The notes: generated from the letters alone by a model not told the origin. DNA of 64,000 nucleotides from Treponema socranskii subsp. socranskii VPI DR56BR1116 = ATCC 35536 (GCF_000468115.1 NZ_AVQI01000022.1:1-64000); one strand, 5' to 3'; positions 1 through 9,708 are shown, counted from the first letter of the stretch. Numbers and translations are program-made.

Positions 1-10
1 CGCGGCGAAC

Positions 11-96
11 GGCAGGGCTGCTGCCGGGAGTGCAGCCGATTTTTTACATTATACGCTATTTTTTAGAAAATATAGTTTCCGGTGCGCTTGCCCTGT
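11..96 (+). repeat. 85-nt dispersed repeat, copy A
   Basis: This stretch aligns almost end to end with 9540-9623. Shared blocks include GGCAGG at the left edge, GCCGATTTTTTACA in the middle and CTTGCCC at the right edge. Copy A contains a terminator hairpin (16-37) and a possible long-range pairing of CAGGGC (13-18) with GCCCTG (91-96). Whether it is a mobile palindromic element or a conserved terminator module cannot be told from two copies. Confidence 0.6.
16..45 (+). terminator. Intrinsic terminator ahead of murJ
   Basis: GGCTGC (16-21) pairs perfectly with GCAGCC (32-37) and is followed by GA and a run of six T (40-45). It would end a plus-strand transcript that starts outside the window, separating it from murJ. 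Confidence 0.6.
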
Positions 97-148
97 GAAT
101 AAGCGCGGCACGTTGCATAAACGGCGCTTCTTGCGCTATGCTTAGCGA

Positions 149-1753
149 ATGACGGAAACAAAATCGCATTCACTCGTACGCTCCGGCATCCGCCTTTCGG
201 TCGTCACGCTTTTATCGCGCATACTCGGTCTCGTGCGCGAAATGACAAAGGCGGCTTTTCTCGGAACCGGAGCGATAGCGGACGCATTCGGTATCGCATT
301 TCAACTGCCGAATCTCTTTCGAAGGCTCTTCGCGGAAAACAGCGTTTCCGTCGCCTTCATTCCGACCTTCCGCACATACGTCGAAGACATTTCGTCGGAT
401 GCCGACAAAATAAAGACACAGGATTTCATCTCATCGACGCTTACCCTCGTCACTTTTTTGACGGGAACCGTCACCGCTTTGGGCATCGTCTTTACGCCCG
501 CGATCATTAAAGTATTTTACGGCAGCACGGATGCGGCGACAATGCCGGAAGCGGTGCTTCTCACGCGTATCATGTTTCCCTATCTCGCCGTCGTTTCCGT
601 CGCCGCCCTCTTTCAGGGAATCTTAAACGGCGTCGGCGTTTTCACTCCGTCGGGCTTCGCTCCCGTTTTGTTCAACGCGGTCGTCATCGCGCTCACGTAC
701 ATACTCGCCCCATATACGGCGAACCCCGCGCGCGCTATGGCGGCAGGCGTCATCGCAGGCGGCTTTTCGCAAATGCTCTTTCAGCTGCCCTTCGTACTGC
801 GCACAAAGTGGCGCGTTTCGTTCGCGTCGCTTAAAAGCGCGTTTACGAATCCCGGCACGAGACGCGTCATGCTCCTCGTACTTCCGACCGTCGTCGGTAT
901 GGCCGCATACCAGATAAACGACGTCGTATCGAGTACGCTCGCAAAGCGCGCGGGCATCGGCATATACGCGAGCCTGCAATATTCGCTTCGGCTGCAGGAA
1001 TTGATTTTAGGCATATTCGCCGTGTCGATCGGTTCGGTTATTTTGCCGGATATGTCGGCGCTTGCGCAAAAAAAACGGTGGGACGATTTTACGGCGCTGC
1101 TCATCCGCGCCCTAAAAATCATCACGCTGATAGCGCTTCCGGTTACGTTTTATTCGCTTATCTGCGGAAAGGAAATCATTTCGCTCGTCTATAAAACGAA
1201 AAACTTTACCGACGAATCGGTAGCGATGACGCTTTCTGTGTTCCGCTTTCACATGATAGGTCTCGTCTTTATCGCACAAAACCGCGTTTTGTCTCCGTCG
1301 TTTTACGCGCAAAAAAATACCGTGCTTCCGACGTTCGCAGGCATTTTCAACTTCGCCGTCAATATCGCACTCGCTTCTCTTTTCGTCGCTCGCATGAAGG
1401 GAGCGGGCATCGCACTCGCCCTTTCGATCGCAAGCTTTGCGAACACCGTTTTTTTATGCGCCGCGCTTCCGTACCTGCGCTCCGTCGATACCAAAAAGAT
1501 TATTAAATCGTCGGTACTGTATGAATTGAAAATAATAATTTTTTCACTCGCCGCCTCTCTTCCCGTCTATATCGTGCGACCGCGCCTCATATCTTTTTTT
1601 GCAGGGCACGGCCGCGTCGTTTCGGACGGAAGCGTCGTCGCCGTTTCCGCGCTCCTCTTCGCCGCCGTCGGCATCGCTCTCCTTTTTTTCACGCGGGATG
1701 AAATCGCAAAAGCCGCCTGCGGAAAACTGCTCAAGCGACGCGCCGCACGGTAA
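149..1753 (+). CDS. murJ: MurJ/MviN lipid II flippase
   Basis: The 534-aa product moves lipid II, the peptidoglycan precursor, from the inner to the outer face of the cytoplasmic membrane. It is hydrophobic throughout, with about 14 predicted membrane segments, the usual size and topology of the family. The N-terminal region carries the typical LLSRILGLVRE stretch and a PNLFRRLFAENS-like loop (residues 53-64), hallmark sequences of MviN/MurJ proteins. The ATG at 149 starts this conserved N-terminus although no clear Shine-Dalgarno precedes it. An M24 peptidase follows 51 bases downstream on the same strand. The identification rests on recognised family sequence, not on alignment. Confidence 0.95.
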   Translation: MTETKSHSLVRSGIRLSVVTLLSRILGLVREMTKAAFLGTGAIADAFGIAFQLPNLFRRLFAENSVSVAFIPTFRTYVEDISSDADKIKTQDFISSTLTLVTFLTGTVTALGIVFTPAIIKVFYGSTDAATMPEAVLLTRIMFPYLAVVSVAALFQGILNGVGVFTPSGFAPVLFNAVVIALTYILAPYTANPARAMAAGVIAGGFSQMLFQLPFVLRTKWRVSFASLKSAFTNPGTRRVMLLVLPTVVGMAAYQINDVVSSTLAKRAGIGIYASLQYSLRLQELILGIFAVSIGSVILPDMSALAQKKRWDDFTALLIRALKIITLIALPVTFYSLICGKEIISLVYKTKNFTDESVAMTLSVFRFHMIGLVFIAQNRVLSPSFYAQKNTVLPTFAGIFNFAVNIALASLFVARMKGAGIALALSIASFANTVFLCAALPYLRSVDTKKIIKSSVLYELKIIIFSLAASLPVYIVRPRLISFFAGHGRVVSDGSVVAVSALLFAAVGIALLFFTRDEIAKAACGKLLKRRAAR

Positions 1754-1804
1754 TGTCGCTTTCCGAACCGCAAAAAAATTGCTATATTGTAAGCGAGGAT
1801 ATAT

Positions 1805-2950
1805 ATGAAAATGCCGACAGCGGATGAATGTAAAAAAATGTATGCGGAACGCCGTGCACGCGTTGCCCGCTTTATGAAACAAAACGGTATCGGAGCGGCC
1901 GTATTTATCGACAGCGAAGAAAAACGAGAAAGCGCCGTGCGCTATCTTTCAGGCCACATAAGCGATGCGGTTTTGATCGTATTCGACGATGCATATTCGG
2001 TACTCGTTCCGTGGGACGAAATCATGGCAAAGCGCTATGCGTTTGCGGATAACGTCATACCCTACACAAAATATAAAAACACGGCGATCGATGCGGTAAA
2101 AGCGGTGCTCGGCGAAAGCGATCATTTTAAAAACAAAAAAGTCGAACTGCCGCCCGCGACGACGTATCCCGAATTTTTAAAATACGTCGATGCGCTCGAA
2201 GGCTGCGACGTCCACTGCCGGGAAAACAGCGTGCATCACTTTGTCACTGAACTTCGCATGATAAAAGACGCGTACGAAATCGCATGTACGAAAGAAGCTG
2301 CGCGCATAGGCGATTTGATAATCGATACGGTGGAAGACGGTATCAAATCGAAAAAGCTCGTAACGGAAACGGACGTCGCATTGCTTATCGAAAGGGAATG
2401 CCGCGCTCACGGCTGCGAGCGCACGGGGTTCGACACGCTCGCCGCAGGACCGGAACGCAGCTGGGGCATCCACTGTTTTCCGAATTACACTGCGGGAAAA
2501 TGGGCGGACACGGGACTTTCCATTCTCGATTTCGGCGTCGTCGTAAACGGCTATACGAGCGATACGACGGTCACGGTTGCACGCGGTAAGCTTTCCGCTG
2601 CACAGGAAAAACTCGTCGCTCTCGTACAAAAAGCGTACGACGAATGCCTCAAGCTCTATAAGCCCGGCCTTTCAATCCGCGATGCGGCGCTCAAAGCCGA
2701 CGAAGTGTTTGCAACCGGGAAACGGAAAATGCCGCACGGACTCGGACACGCGATCGGTCTTGAAATACACGAACCCCCGCGCGTCAATATCAAAGCGTCC
2801 GAAACGCTCGTTTTTAAGCCGGGCATGATCGTAACGCTCGAACCGGGACTCTATGACGAAGCGCTCGGCGGCTGCCGTCTTGAAAACGACGTGCTCATCA
2901 CCGAAACGGGAAACGAAGTTATAACGCATTCGAGAATTATTAAATTATAA
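1805..2950 (+). CDS. M24-family aminopeptidase P (Xaa-Pro peptidase)
   Basis: The 381-aa protein is a two-domain cytosolic metallopeptidase expected to remove N-terminal residues before proline. Residues 1-145 form the creatinase-like N-terminal domain and the rest is the pita-bread catalytic domain. The metal ligands are visible in order: aspartates in SILDFG and in the following GYTSDTT, histidine in MPHGLGHAIGLEIHE, glutamate in TLEPGLY and glutamate in CRLENDV. The ATG at 1805 has a GAGGAT ribosome-binding site just upstream. It converges with the TPR gene, only 34 bases apart. Substrate specificity (proline dipeptidase versus aminopeptidase P) cannot be decided from sequence. Confidence 0.9.
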   Translation: MKMPTADECKKMYAERRARVARFMKQNGIGAAVFIDSEEKRESAVRYLSGHISDAVLIVFDDAYSVLVPWDEIMAKRYAFADNVIPYTKYKNTAIDAVKAVLGESDHFKNKKVELPPATTYPEFLKYVDALEGCDVHCRENSVHHFVTELRMIKDAYEIACTKEAARIGDLIIDTVEDGIKSKKLVTETDVALLIERECRAHGCERTGFDTLAAGPERSWGIHCFPNYTAGKWADTGLSILDFGVVVNGYTSDTTVTVARGKLSAAQEKLVALVQKAYDECLKLYKPGLSIRDAALKADEVFATGKRKMPHGLGHAIGLEIHEPPRVNIKASETLVFKPGMIVTLEPGLYDEALGGCRLENDVLITETGNEVITHSRIIKL

Positions 2951-2984
2951 CTGTTTTGCGGATTCGCATCGCACCCGGGCGAAC

Positions 2985-5843
2985 TCAGCGTCCGCGTGCA
3001 TTTTCGAGAGCTTCCGATGCGGCAGCGTCGAGAGCTGCGGCAAGGGATGCATCGGGTAAGTCGGCAAGTTTTGTGCGCATATCGTGAATGACAAGCGGCA
3101 CAAGCTGCTCATCGGTGAGCGAAGTGAACGGCGATGTACCGTTTGTTTCAAGAAGACCTAGCGGCAGTTTTATCTTTCTGAGCACTTCGGCTGTCGCAAG
3201 CAATCCCGGCCGACCGGAAAGACGCGCGATCACATAGTCGAGCAAAAGCCGCGTTTTGCTTGACATAAATTTTTCCTTTTGCCGTACAGGTAAAAAGCCG
3301 CACATCGTACGGAGTTTTTTAAACAATTCGAGTTCGATCGCAAATTGATCAGCGCTTTTTTTATTTTGCAGAGCTGCAGCGATGTCGGGAAGCGCATGCA
3401 TGGCTTTTTCAAGCACAGCGGTAAGCTCGGCGGACACCTGATCGCTGCGACGAGCGCCGTCGAAAAGTTGCGGAACTCGTTCCTTTCCGAAAGTCTCATT
3501 GCGCGGCATCGCTTTTGTTTGCTCGGATGCGTTTTCCTGCGGCGAAACTTTTTTTTGCACTTTACGCTCGATAATCTCGCCGCGTTTCCCGTCCATTTCG
3601 GAAAGAGTTTTTTCCGCAGCTTCCCGTATTTTTTTCATCGCATCTTCTGTCGCATCTTTGACATTCGACTCGGCAAGGGCGGCATCCGTACGTATCCGTT
3701 CGGCACTTTTTTTTGCCGTATCGATAAGGCGTATCGCGTCCTCGGCAGCATCGCGCGCGGCTCGGCTCGTCCGATGCGCTTCATCGTAGGAACGACGCAA
3801 TGCGGCAAGTTCGCTCGCTCGTTCGACATTCGAAGTATCAAGGGCTGCCGCAAGTCTGCGTGGAGCTGCGATACCCGCTTCGGCAGCACCCGGTAAAGGT
3901 ATCGACGCTTTAGGCGGCGATTCCGGCAAAGGACGCCGAGCCGGTACATCTTCGGCTACCGAAATCGGTTCGTCTTCATAATTCACATATTTTGCTTTGC
4001 TTCGAGGCAAAACGACAGGCATTTCAAATTCCGCATCGATAGTTTCCGTACCGAATCCGTCGTCGATATTTCCGGGGACGGTTTCATCGAGTCCAGCCGC
4101 CGGCCCCGTTCGCCCGTCGAAAACGTCGTCGTTCCCAGCAGTCCGGGAAGACGCGTCTCGATCGATCGGGCGGTCGGGCGAAATAAGCAGATCCAAACCG
4201 TCCGCTTCGGAATCCTGCATTTCCTCATCACTTTCCCGATCGGTCATCGTAAACGGATCGATTTCGTCGTCGGCTTTTAAAAGGCTTTCGCCCATCAAAT
4301 CGAAATCGAAGGGCGTCTCTTGCGTAGGAGCCGGCTCATATACGGCAGCTTCGAGCGCTTTCGTTTCCGGAGAATCCATAACGATTTCCGCACCGCTTTT
4401 TTCATCGCTTTCATCGGCAAGATAATCGTTTTTTGCAGCTTCCGCTTCGGCCTGCAATTCAGCGATGCGTGTTACTTCGCTGTTTGCCAAAACATTGCCG
4501 TCGTCTACGGCGAGAACGGCGCGGTAAGTATCGAGCGCGGACGAAAGTTTCCCTTCCGCCGTATCGATTTTTGCCGACAATACGAGGGCTTCTTCGTCGT
4601 GCGGATATTTTGCAAGATAGCGCGTAATGTAATTCCGCGCCGTATCGAATCGCCCCGTTTGCAAGGAGCGGAACGCCGCCGATTTTTCATACGCAAAGTA
4701 TTGCGCGTCGATCGAATTTATTTTTTTGTAACAGACGTCCGCTTTTTCGTTCTCGCCTTTGCAGAGGCAATACTGTCCGTAGAGATCGAGGGTTTGTACA
4801 TCGTTTTGATTTTTCGCGTAGAGCGCTTTGAGCTTTGCAAAGGCAGACGCGTCATCGCCTGCGGAAAGAAGGGTGCGCACGTACTGAAACGCGACCGCTT
4901 CATCCAACGGAGATTTTTTTTCCGCCTGACGCATGAGAGCTGCGGCGTTTTCAAGCGCACCGTTTTTTTCATACGCGTCGGCAAGGCACGAGATAAAGCT
5001 CGAGTTTTCCGGATCGAAGGCCGAAGCTTTTTTGAACGCCCGAACGGCAGCTTCATAATCGAAGCGCCTTCGTTCTACGCGGCCGAGGAGCGAAAAAAGA
5101 TGCGCATCCGACGGATGGAGCGCAATCGCTTTTTCGACGACGGATGCGGCGGCAGCCGTTTTATGGAGGCGGAGCAAAAGAGCCGTATATCTTTGCACGG
5201 CTTCCGTCCAGCCGGGCTTTGCGCGGAGGGCGGCTTCGTATGCGTTAGCCGCTTCCCCGTACGCGTGCAACGCTTCATAGGTTTCGGCAAGGTTCAGCTG
5301 CAGTACCGGATGATTCGGATCGACTTGCAGACCCCGCTTATATGCCGTCGCGGCTTTTTGATATTCCTTTCGGCGCGCATAGATCGCACCCAGATGATTG
5401 TACGCAAGCGTATCGGCGGGATCGGAGGCGATAACCGATTCGAAGCACTCGACTGCCCGGTCGTAATCTCCCATCGAACGATACGTAAATCCCAAATTAT
5501 AATTTACTTCGGCATTGCTGCCGCCGATCGAGAGAGCCGTACGGAGTACATGGAGAGAATCGTCGAAGCGGCCGAGCCTCCGGTAAATGGCGTCGAGTGC
5601 ATTGAGAGAAGCCGTATCGTTCGGATTATTTTTATTAATTTTTTCGTAATAAGGAAGAGCGCGCGCATCGTCGCCCGATTTGACGTATACGTCACCGAGC
5701 GCAAAAAGCACGTCGCGGTTTTCGGGGTCGTCTTTTAACAATCCCTTATATAAGCGCGCGGCGAGTTCAAAATCACGGGAAGCGAGAGCCGCCGACGCAC
5801 GGCGCAAAACGAGTTTATTTTCCTCTGCCCTTTCACTTGCCAT
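2985..5843 (-). CDS. Long TPR protein with C-terminal coiled coil
   Basis: From the ATG at 5843 the product is 952 aa. Residues 1-470 or so are consecutive tetratricopeptide repeats with the usual 34-residue spacing (recurring A..Y...L..DP.N patterns). A low-complexity acidic stretch follows, then an alanine/arginine/glutamate-rich helical segment likely to form a coiled coil. No signal peptide is seen at this start, so a cytoplasmic scaffolding role is the simplest reading. The ATG overlaps the stop of the LamG gene by 11 bases, implying translational coupling; a longer GTG or ATG start at 5870 lies inside that gene and is less likely. Large TPR proteins are common in Treponema; no specific function can be given. 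Confidence 0.85.
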   Translation of the reverse strand: MASERAEENKLVLRRASAALASRDFELAARLYKGLLKDDPENRDVLFALGDVYVKSGDDARALPYYEKINKNNPNDTASLNALDAIYRRLGRFDDSLHVLRTALSIGGSNAEVNYNLGFTYRSMGDYDRAVECFESVIASDPADTLAYNHLGAIYARRKEYQKAATAYKRGLQVDPNHPVLQLNLAETYEALHAYGEAANAYEAALRAKPGWTEAVQRYTALLLRLHKTAAAASVVEKAIALHPSDAHLFSLLGRVERRRFDYEAAVRAFKKASAFDPENSSFISCLADAYEKNGALENAAALMRQAEKKSPLDEAVAFQYVRTLLSAGDDASAFAKLKALYAKNQNDVQTLDLYGQYCLCKGENEKADVCYKKINSIDAQYFAYEKSAAFRSLQTGRFDTARNYITRYLAKYPHDEEALVLSAKIDTAEGKLSSALDTYRAVLAVDDGNVLANSEVTRIAELQAEAEAAKNDYLADESDEKSGAEIVMDSPETKALEAAVYEPAPTQETPFDFDLMGESLLKADDEIDPFTMTDRESDEEMQDSEADGLDLLISPDRPIDRDASSRTAGNDDVFDGRTGPAAGLDETVPGNIDDGFGTETIDAEFEMPVVLPRSKAKYVNYEDEPISVAEDVPARRPLPESPPKASIPLPGAAEAGIAAPRRLAAALDTSNVERASELAALRRSYDEAHRTSRAARDAAEDAIRLIDTAKKSAERIRTDAALAESNVKDATEDAMKKIREAAEKTLSEMDGKRGEIIERKVQKKVSPQENASEQTKAMPRNETFGKERVPQLFDGARRSDQVSAELTAVLEKAMHALPDIAAALQNKKSADQFAIELELFKKLRTMCGFLPVRQKEKFMSSKTRLLLDYVIARLSGRPGLLATAEVLRKIKLPLGLLETNGTSPFTSLTDEQLVPLVIHDMRTKLADLPDASLAAALDAAASEALENARGR

Positions 5844-7458
5844 AAGTGCTTTCCGCCTCGGGCCGCGCATAGGTTTCGCGCGAAAGGGAGCCCCTTATCC
5901 GATTGTCGAGTTTCGAATACGATGCGACGGCAAAATAATAAATCGTCCCGTTTCGAAGCCCCGTGAGCGTAATCGACTGCACAAAGCCCGCATCGACAGG
6001 CGATGAGCCTTCGCGCGCGACGCGTCCGAGGTATTCGCCGGGTCTCGTGCCGTAATAGACGTAATAACCGCCTGCGCTTTCATCGACCGAATGCGACCAC
6101 GAAAGCGTTACGTTTCCGTCACCGGAAGCCGCTTTTACGGTAAAAGGCGGAAGCGGCAAAGGAGGCACCGTATAATCGATATCGATTTGCGTAATCGACG
6201 GCGTATGCGATCCGTTTCCGTCCGGATAAAGATCGGCAGCTATTTGAAAATACAAACCGTTTACGCCTGAAATCGCTTCTCCGTTTCGCACCGGACGCCA
6301 TGCGGGGTACGAATCCGTCCAGCCGAAAATATTGTCGCCGCTTCGCACATAGAGGCGTACTGCAGTCTCGGCGGGTTCGTTCACCACCGCCGTCACCGAA
6401 TCGAGGGAAGATGCGACCGACGTCAAAAACGGCTGCGTTTCGATCCGCCCGCCGGACACACGATACTTCGCATATCCGAGAGTCGACGCGTCTTCCGATT
6501 TTTGCCGCATCGCATTGTCGTAGGTTCCCTTTTGTATGCGGAAATCGTCGATGCTTCCCGTATACTTTCCGCACAGTTCTATATCCGCAGGTACACCGAA
6601 ATACGCAGGATACACCGAACCCGACGCACGGCCGGTCGACGTAACGTAGGCGATCGCTTCGAGCATACCGTTTACGCGGTATTCAATGCATCCGCTCTCT
6701 TCGTCGAAAGCAATCGAGTGATGCGCCCATGTTCCGGGAATCAGAGTCGTAATGCCCGAAAGCGTCACGTCTCCTTTTTCGTACCCGTCGAAGAGATTCG
6801 AAAACGTCCATGAAAGATGATTTTGATAAAAAGAAGCCGTAATCATCTGATATACGACGTTCCGCCCGATGCTGCGCGACGAGCGCCAATTAAAGACGAC
6901 TTCGCCGTTTTCAGCGACTGCAGGCAAAAGCCAAAACTCGATATAAAACGACGGAGCGTGTCCTTCGCTGCCGAAAAGAGAACCCCGCTTTCCGTGAATC
7001 GATATGCCGCCTTTTCCGCGGGAAAGCGCCGCGCCTTTTCCCATAGCCGATTTCCCCGAAAGCAAAAGTTCGTTTTTGACTACCGTATAATTACCCGCCG
7101 TATCCGTAAACGGCTTTTTTTCGAAATCGAACAGCGCATCGGTAAAAGCATCGGCGCTCCGCGAATCGGTTGCAAGTTCGATGCACGGATACCCGAAGCG
7201 CCCCGTACCTTCGGCGACTCCCCGCTTTACTGAGAGCTTCGACCAGCCCTCCTTTCCGCCGATCGTCATCGAATCGGCAAAAGCGGGACGGATACACAAA
7301 GCGGTCGAAAGAACGCACAATAAAGCGTACACACGCAAACGGAGCGCCCGCGAAACGGCAAGTGCGCGCACCGGACGAAGAGCGCATAAAGCGGCAAACG
7401 CACCTACTGGACGAAGTGTGGATAAAATCGTTATTTTTTTATTATACGGAATACACAT
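5833..7458 (-). CDS. Exported LamG/concanavalin-like protein with fibronectin III domain
   Basis: Up to 541 aa. A hydrophobic segment ending in RPAFA-DS gives a credible signal peptide and cleavage site. The middle of the protein is a LamG-like jelly roll (motifs FYIEFWLLP, WAHHSIAFDE, GSIDDFRI), and the C-terminus is a fibronectin type III domain (NVTLSWSHS ... YYVYYGTRPGEY ... YYFAVASYSK). Such proteins act in the periplasm or at the surface, often binding carbohydrate. The start is uncertain: ATG 7458 gives an arginine-rich preamble of over 40 residues before the signal peptide, while GTG 7332 or TTG 7338 would start directly at it, but none has a clear ribosome-binding site. It is cotranscribed with the TPR gene, whose start overlaps its end. 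Confidence 0.8.
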   Translation of the reverse strand: MCIPYNKKITILSTLRPVGAFAALCALRPVRALAVSRALRLRVYALLCVLSTALCIRPAFADSMTIGGKEGWSKLSVKRGVAEGTGRFGYPCIELATDSRSADAFTDALFDFEKKPFTDTAGNYTVVKNELLLSGKSAMGKGAALSRGKGGISIHGKRGSLFGSEGHAPSFYIEFWLLPAVAENGEVVFNWRSSRSIGRNVVYQMITASFYQNHLSWTFSNLFDGYEKGDVTLSGITTLIPGTWAHHSIAFDEESGCIEYRVNGMLEAIAYVTSTGRASGSVYPAYFGVPADIELCGKYTGSIDDFRIQKGTYDNAMRQKSEDASTLGYAKYRVSGGRIETQPFLTSVASSLDSVTAVVNEPAETAVRLYVRSGDNIFGWTDSYPAWRPVRNGEAISGVNGLYFQIAADLYPDGNGSHTPSITQIDIDYTVPPLPLPPFTVKAASGDGNVTLSWSHSVDESAGGYYVYYGTRPGEYLGRVAREGSSPVDAGFVQSITLTGLRNGTIYYFAVASYSKLDNRIRGSLSRETYARPEAESTYGK

Positions 7459-7465
7459 AGGCACT

Positions 7466-9538
7466 ATGGCAAAAGCGGTACGGGAAATATTACACGAAAC
7501 GGCATTACAAGCCCCCTCTTCAAGCGGCGTCTACCTGTGGCGGAACCGGCAGGGAGATGTCATCTATGTCGGCAAAGCGAAAAACCTGAAAAACCGCCTC
7601 ACCTCGTATTTTTCCGGCAGCAAAGACATCAAAACGAAACTGCTCGTCGCGCACGCCGATTCGATCGAGTATATCACAACGGCAAACGAATACGAAGCCT
7701 TTTTGCTCGAAAACAATCTTATTAAAAAACACAATCCGCGCTACAACATCGATTTGAAAGACGGCAAATCCTATCCCGTTCTGCGGATCACGAACGAAGA
7801 ATTTCCGCGCGTCATCAAAACGCGGCGCGTCCTCGAAGACGGTTCGACCTATTTCGGACCTTACCCCGACGCGGGCGCACTCGACACCTTTATCGATACG
7901 CTCTACCGCATCTATCCCGTGCGGCGGTGCAAAACGCTCAAAAAACGCGATGCCCCCTGCCTCTACTACCACATCGGCAGATGCGACGCCCCCTGCTGCA
8001 AAAAAATTTCACACGACGCCTATACCGAATACATCGGCGAAATCGCAAGCCTTCTTGAGGGAAAAGGAGACGACACCGTAAAAAAAATAACGGCCGAAAT
8101 GCGGCGCGCATCGGAAAATCTCGACTTCGAAAAAGCCGCGCGACTGAGAGACGGACTTTCAGCGCTTTCGATCATGCAAAAACAGAATATCGTCCAAACT
8201 TTCGACGGCGACGACCGCGACTATATCGCCTATTGGAGGGAAGGAGAACTCGTAAGCTTTACCGTCTTAAAACTCCGCGGCGGCAAACTCGAAGGACGCG
8301 GCAACTACCGTACCGTAAGCTTAAACGAAGATACCGAACTCATCGGAGAGTTTTTCAACGCATACTACACCGACAAAGCCGAAGTACCCCCGCACATTTA
8401 TATACCGAATTTATTAATTAATGATTTATCCGACATTGAAATTTCTCATACCGATACGGGGAAGAGCCCTCCCCCGCGCTCGCACACGGTTGCTCGCTCC
8501 CCCTCCAGCGGGGACACCCCGCAACTCCCCGATCGAAGCGTCGCTTTTCTCTCGCCCGCCGAACTTGCAAGATGGTTTTCCGAAACGCTCGGGGCCGAAA
8601 CCGAAGTCGTCCCCCTTTCCGACGCAAGCGAAAACGCAAAATACCACACGGCAGCCATCAATATGGCAAAGCAAAATGCGCATGAAGATATCGTGCGGCG
8701 CCTGCGTGAACGAGGCGACATACCCGCGCTCGAAGAACTCAAAACGCTCCTTTCCCTCGACACGCTTCCCGTTCGCATCGAAGGATTCGACATCGCGCAT
8801 ATCGGCGGAAAATTCCCCGTCGCAAGTTTAATCAGCTTTTACAACGGCAACCCCGACAAAAAAAACTACCGTTATTTCCGTCTCAAAACGACCGACGGCA
8901 TCATCGACGACTTCGCATCCATGCGGGAAGCGACGAGCAGACGCTATACGAGACTTTTAAACGAAGGACGGGAGCTGCCCGACCTCCTGCTCATAGACGG
9001 CGGCATCGGACAGGTAAACGCAGTGCAGAGCGTACTCACATCGCTCGGCATCGAGATCCCGATCGCGGGACTTGCCGAAAAAAACGAAGAAATCTACCGG
9101 CCCGGCAACAGTACGCCCATCGTGCTCCCGCGCAGAAGCGACGCGCTCCGCCTGCTCCAGCGCGTAAGAGATGAAACGCACCGTTTTGCGACAAGCAAAA
9201 ACCAGCGCCTCCGCACCAAAGAAAATACCGTAAGCATTTTTCTCGAACTTCCGGGCATCGGCGAAAAGCGCGCGCGTACATTGATAAAAAAATTTACGAC
9301 GCTCGAAAACCTCGCAAGTGCCGATAAAGAGTGCATCGCGGACGCGCTCGGCATGAGTACGGACGAAGCGGAAAACATTGCGCGGGAAGCAAAAAAACTC
9401 AACGATGCACGGAAAGAAAAAAAAGCGAAACAAATCGAATCGCTCGAAAGCTCCGGTACGACCGCGCAAAAAGCCGCAGCAGCGCACTACATCGACAGCC
9501 TTGCCCGCGCCGCCCTCGACGGAAGCGGCATCGAATAA
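7466..9538 (+). CDS. uvrC: UvrABC system protein C
   Basis: The 690-aa product is the dual-incision endonuclease of nucleotide excision repair. Domains appear in order: GIY-YIG nuclease (residues about 18-95, with GVYLW and VIYVGKAKNLKNRL), a cysteine cluster, the UVR domain that contacts UvrB (EKAARLRDGL), the RNase H-like second nuclease (IEGFDIAHIGGK, LLIDGG) and tandem HhH motifs (LPGIGEKRARTLIKKF). It is longer than typical UvrC (about 600-620 aa) because of a proline/serine-rich insert at residues 326-358 and a charged C-terminal tail. The ATG at 7466 begins the conserved MAKAVREIL segment. It diverges from the LamG gene with only a few bases between the most distal possible starts. Confidence 0.96.
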   Translation: MAKAVREILHETALQAPSSSGVYLWRNRQGDVIYVGKAKNLKNRLTSYFSGSKDIKTKLLVAHADSIEYITTANEYEAFLLENNLIKKHNPRYNIDLKDGKSYPVLRITNEEFPRVIKTRRVLEDGSTYFGPYPDAGALDTFIDTLYRIYPVRRCKTLKKRDAPCLYYHIGRCDAPCCKKISHDAYTEYIGEIASLLEGKGDDTVKKITAEMRRASENLDFEKAARLRDGLSALSIMQKQNIVQTFDGDDRDYIAYWREGELVSFTVLKLRGGKLEGRGNYRTVSLNEDTELIGEFFNAYYTDKAEVPPHIYIPNLLINDLSDIEISHTDTGKSPPPRSHTVARSPSSGDTPQLPDRSVAFLSPAELARWFSETLGAETEVVPLSDASENAKYHTAAINMAKQNAHEDIVRRLRERGDIPALEELKTLLSLDTLPVRIEGFDIAHIGGKFPVASLISFYNGNPDKKNYRYFRLKTTDGIIDDFASMREATSRRYTRLLNEGRELPDLLLIDGGIGQVNAVQSVLTSLGIEIPIAGLAEKNEEIYRPGNSTPIVLPRRSDALRLLQRVRDETHRFATSKNQRLRTKENTVSIFLELPGIGEKRARTLIKKFTTLENLASADKECIADALGMSTDEAENIAREAKKLNDARKEKKAKQIESLESSGTTAQKAAAAHYIDSLARAALDGSGIE

Positions 9539-9539
9539 G

Positions 9540-9623
9540 GGCAGGCTATTGCCGAAAGTCCGGCCGATTTTTTACAGTACGCATTGTTTTCCGCCAATAT
9601 AATTTCAGCTGCCCTTGCCCCGT
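9540..9623 (+). repeat. 85-nt dispersed repeat, copy B, immediately after uvrC
   Basis: Second copy of the element at 11-96, starting right after the uvrC stop. It contains a weak hairpin, GCCG (9551-9554) with CGGC (9561-9564), followed by six T (9568-9573). It could act as the uvrC terminator. GGGCAGG at the left edge can pair with CCTTGCCC near 9613-9620 with one bulge. Confidence 0.55.
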
Positions 9624-9632
9624 ACCGCCCGA

Positions 9633-9660
9633 TTGTAGAAAATGCAATTTCCTCTATAAT
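9633..9660 (+). promoter_or_regulatory. Sigma-70-type promoter for the beta-flower gene
   Basis: TTGTAG (9633-9638), a 16-base spacer and a perfect TATAAT (9655-9660). Transcription would start near 9667, giving a leader of about 42 nt with an AAGGA ribosome-binding site at 9696-9700. Confidence 0.6.
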
Positions 9661-9708
9661 GTATACGATCGATATATGACCGCATAAAAATTATTAAGGA
9701 AATTGCAA

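Noticed and set aside
4320-5738. 472-codon plus-strand open frame opposite the TPR gene
   Set aside because: The minus strand encodes regular TPR motifs; the plus frame is an arginine/phenylalanine-rich shadow.
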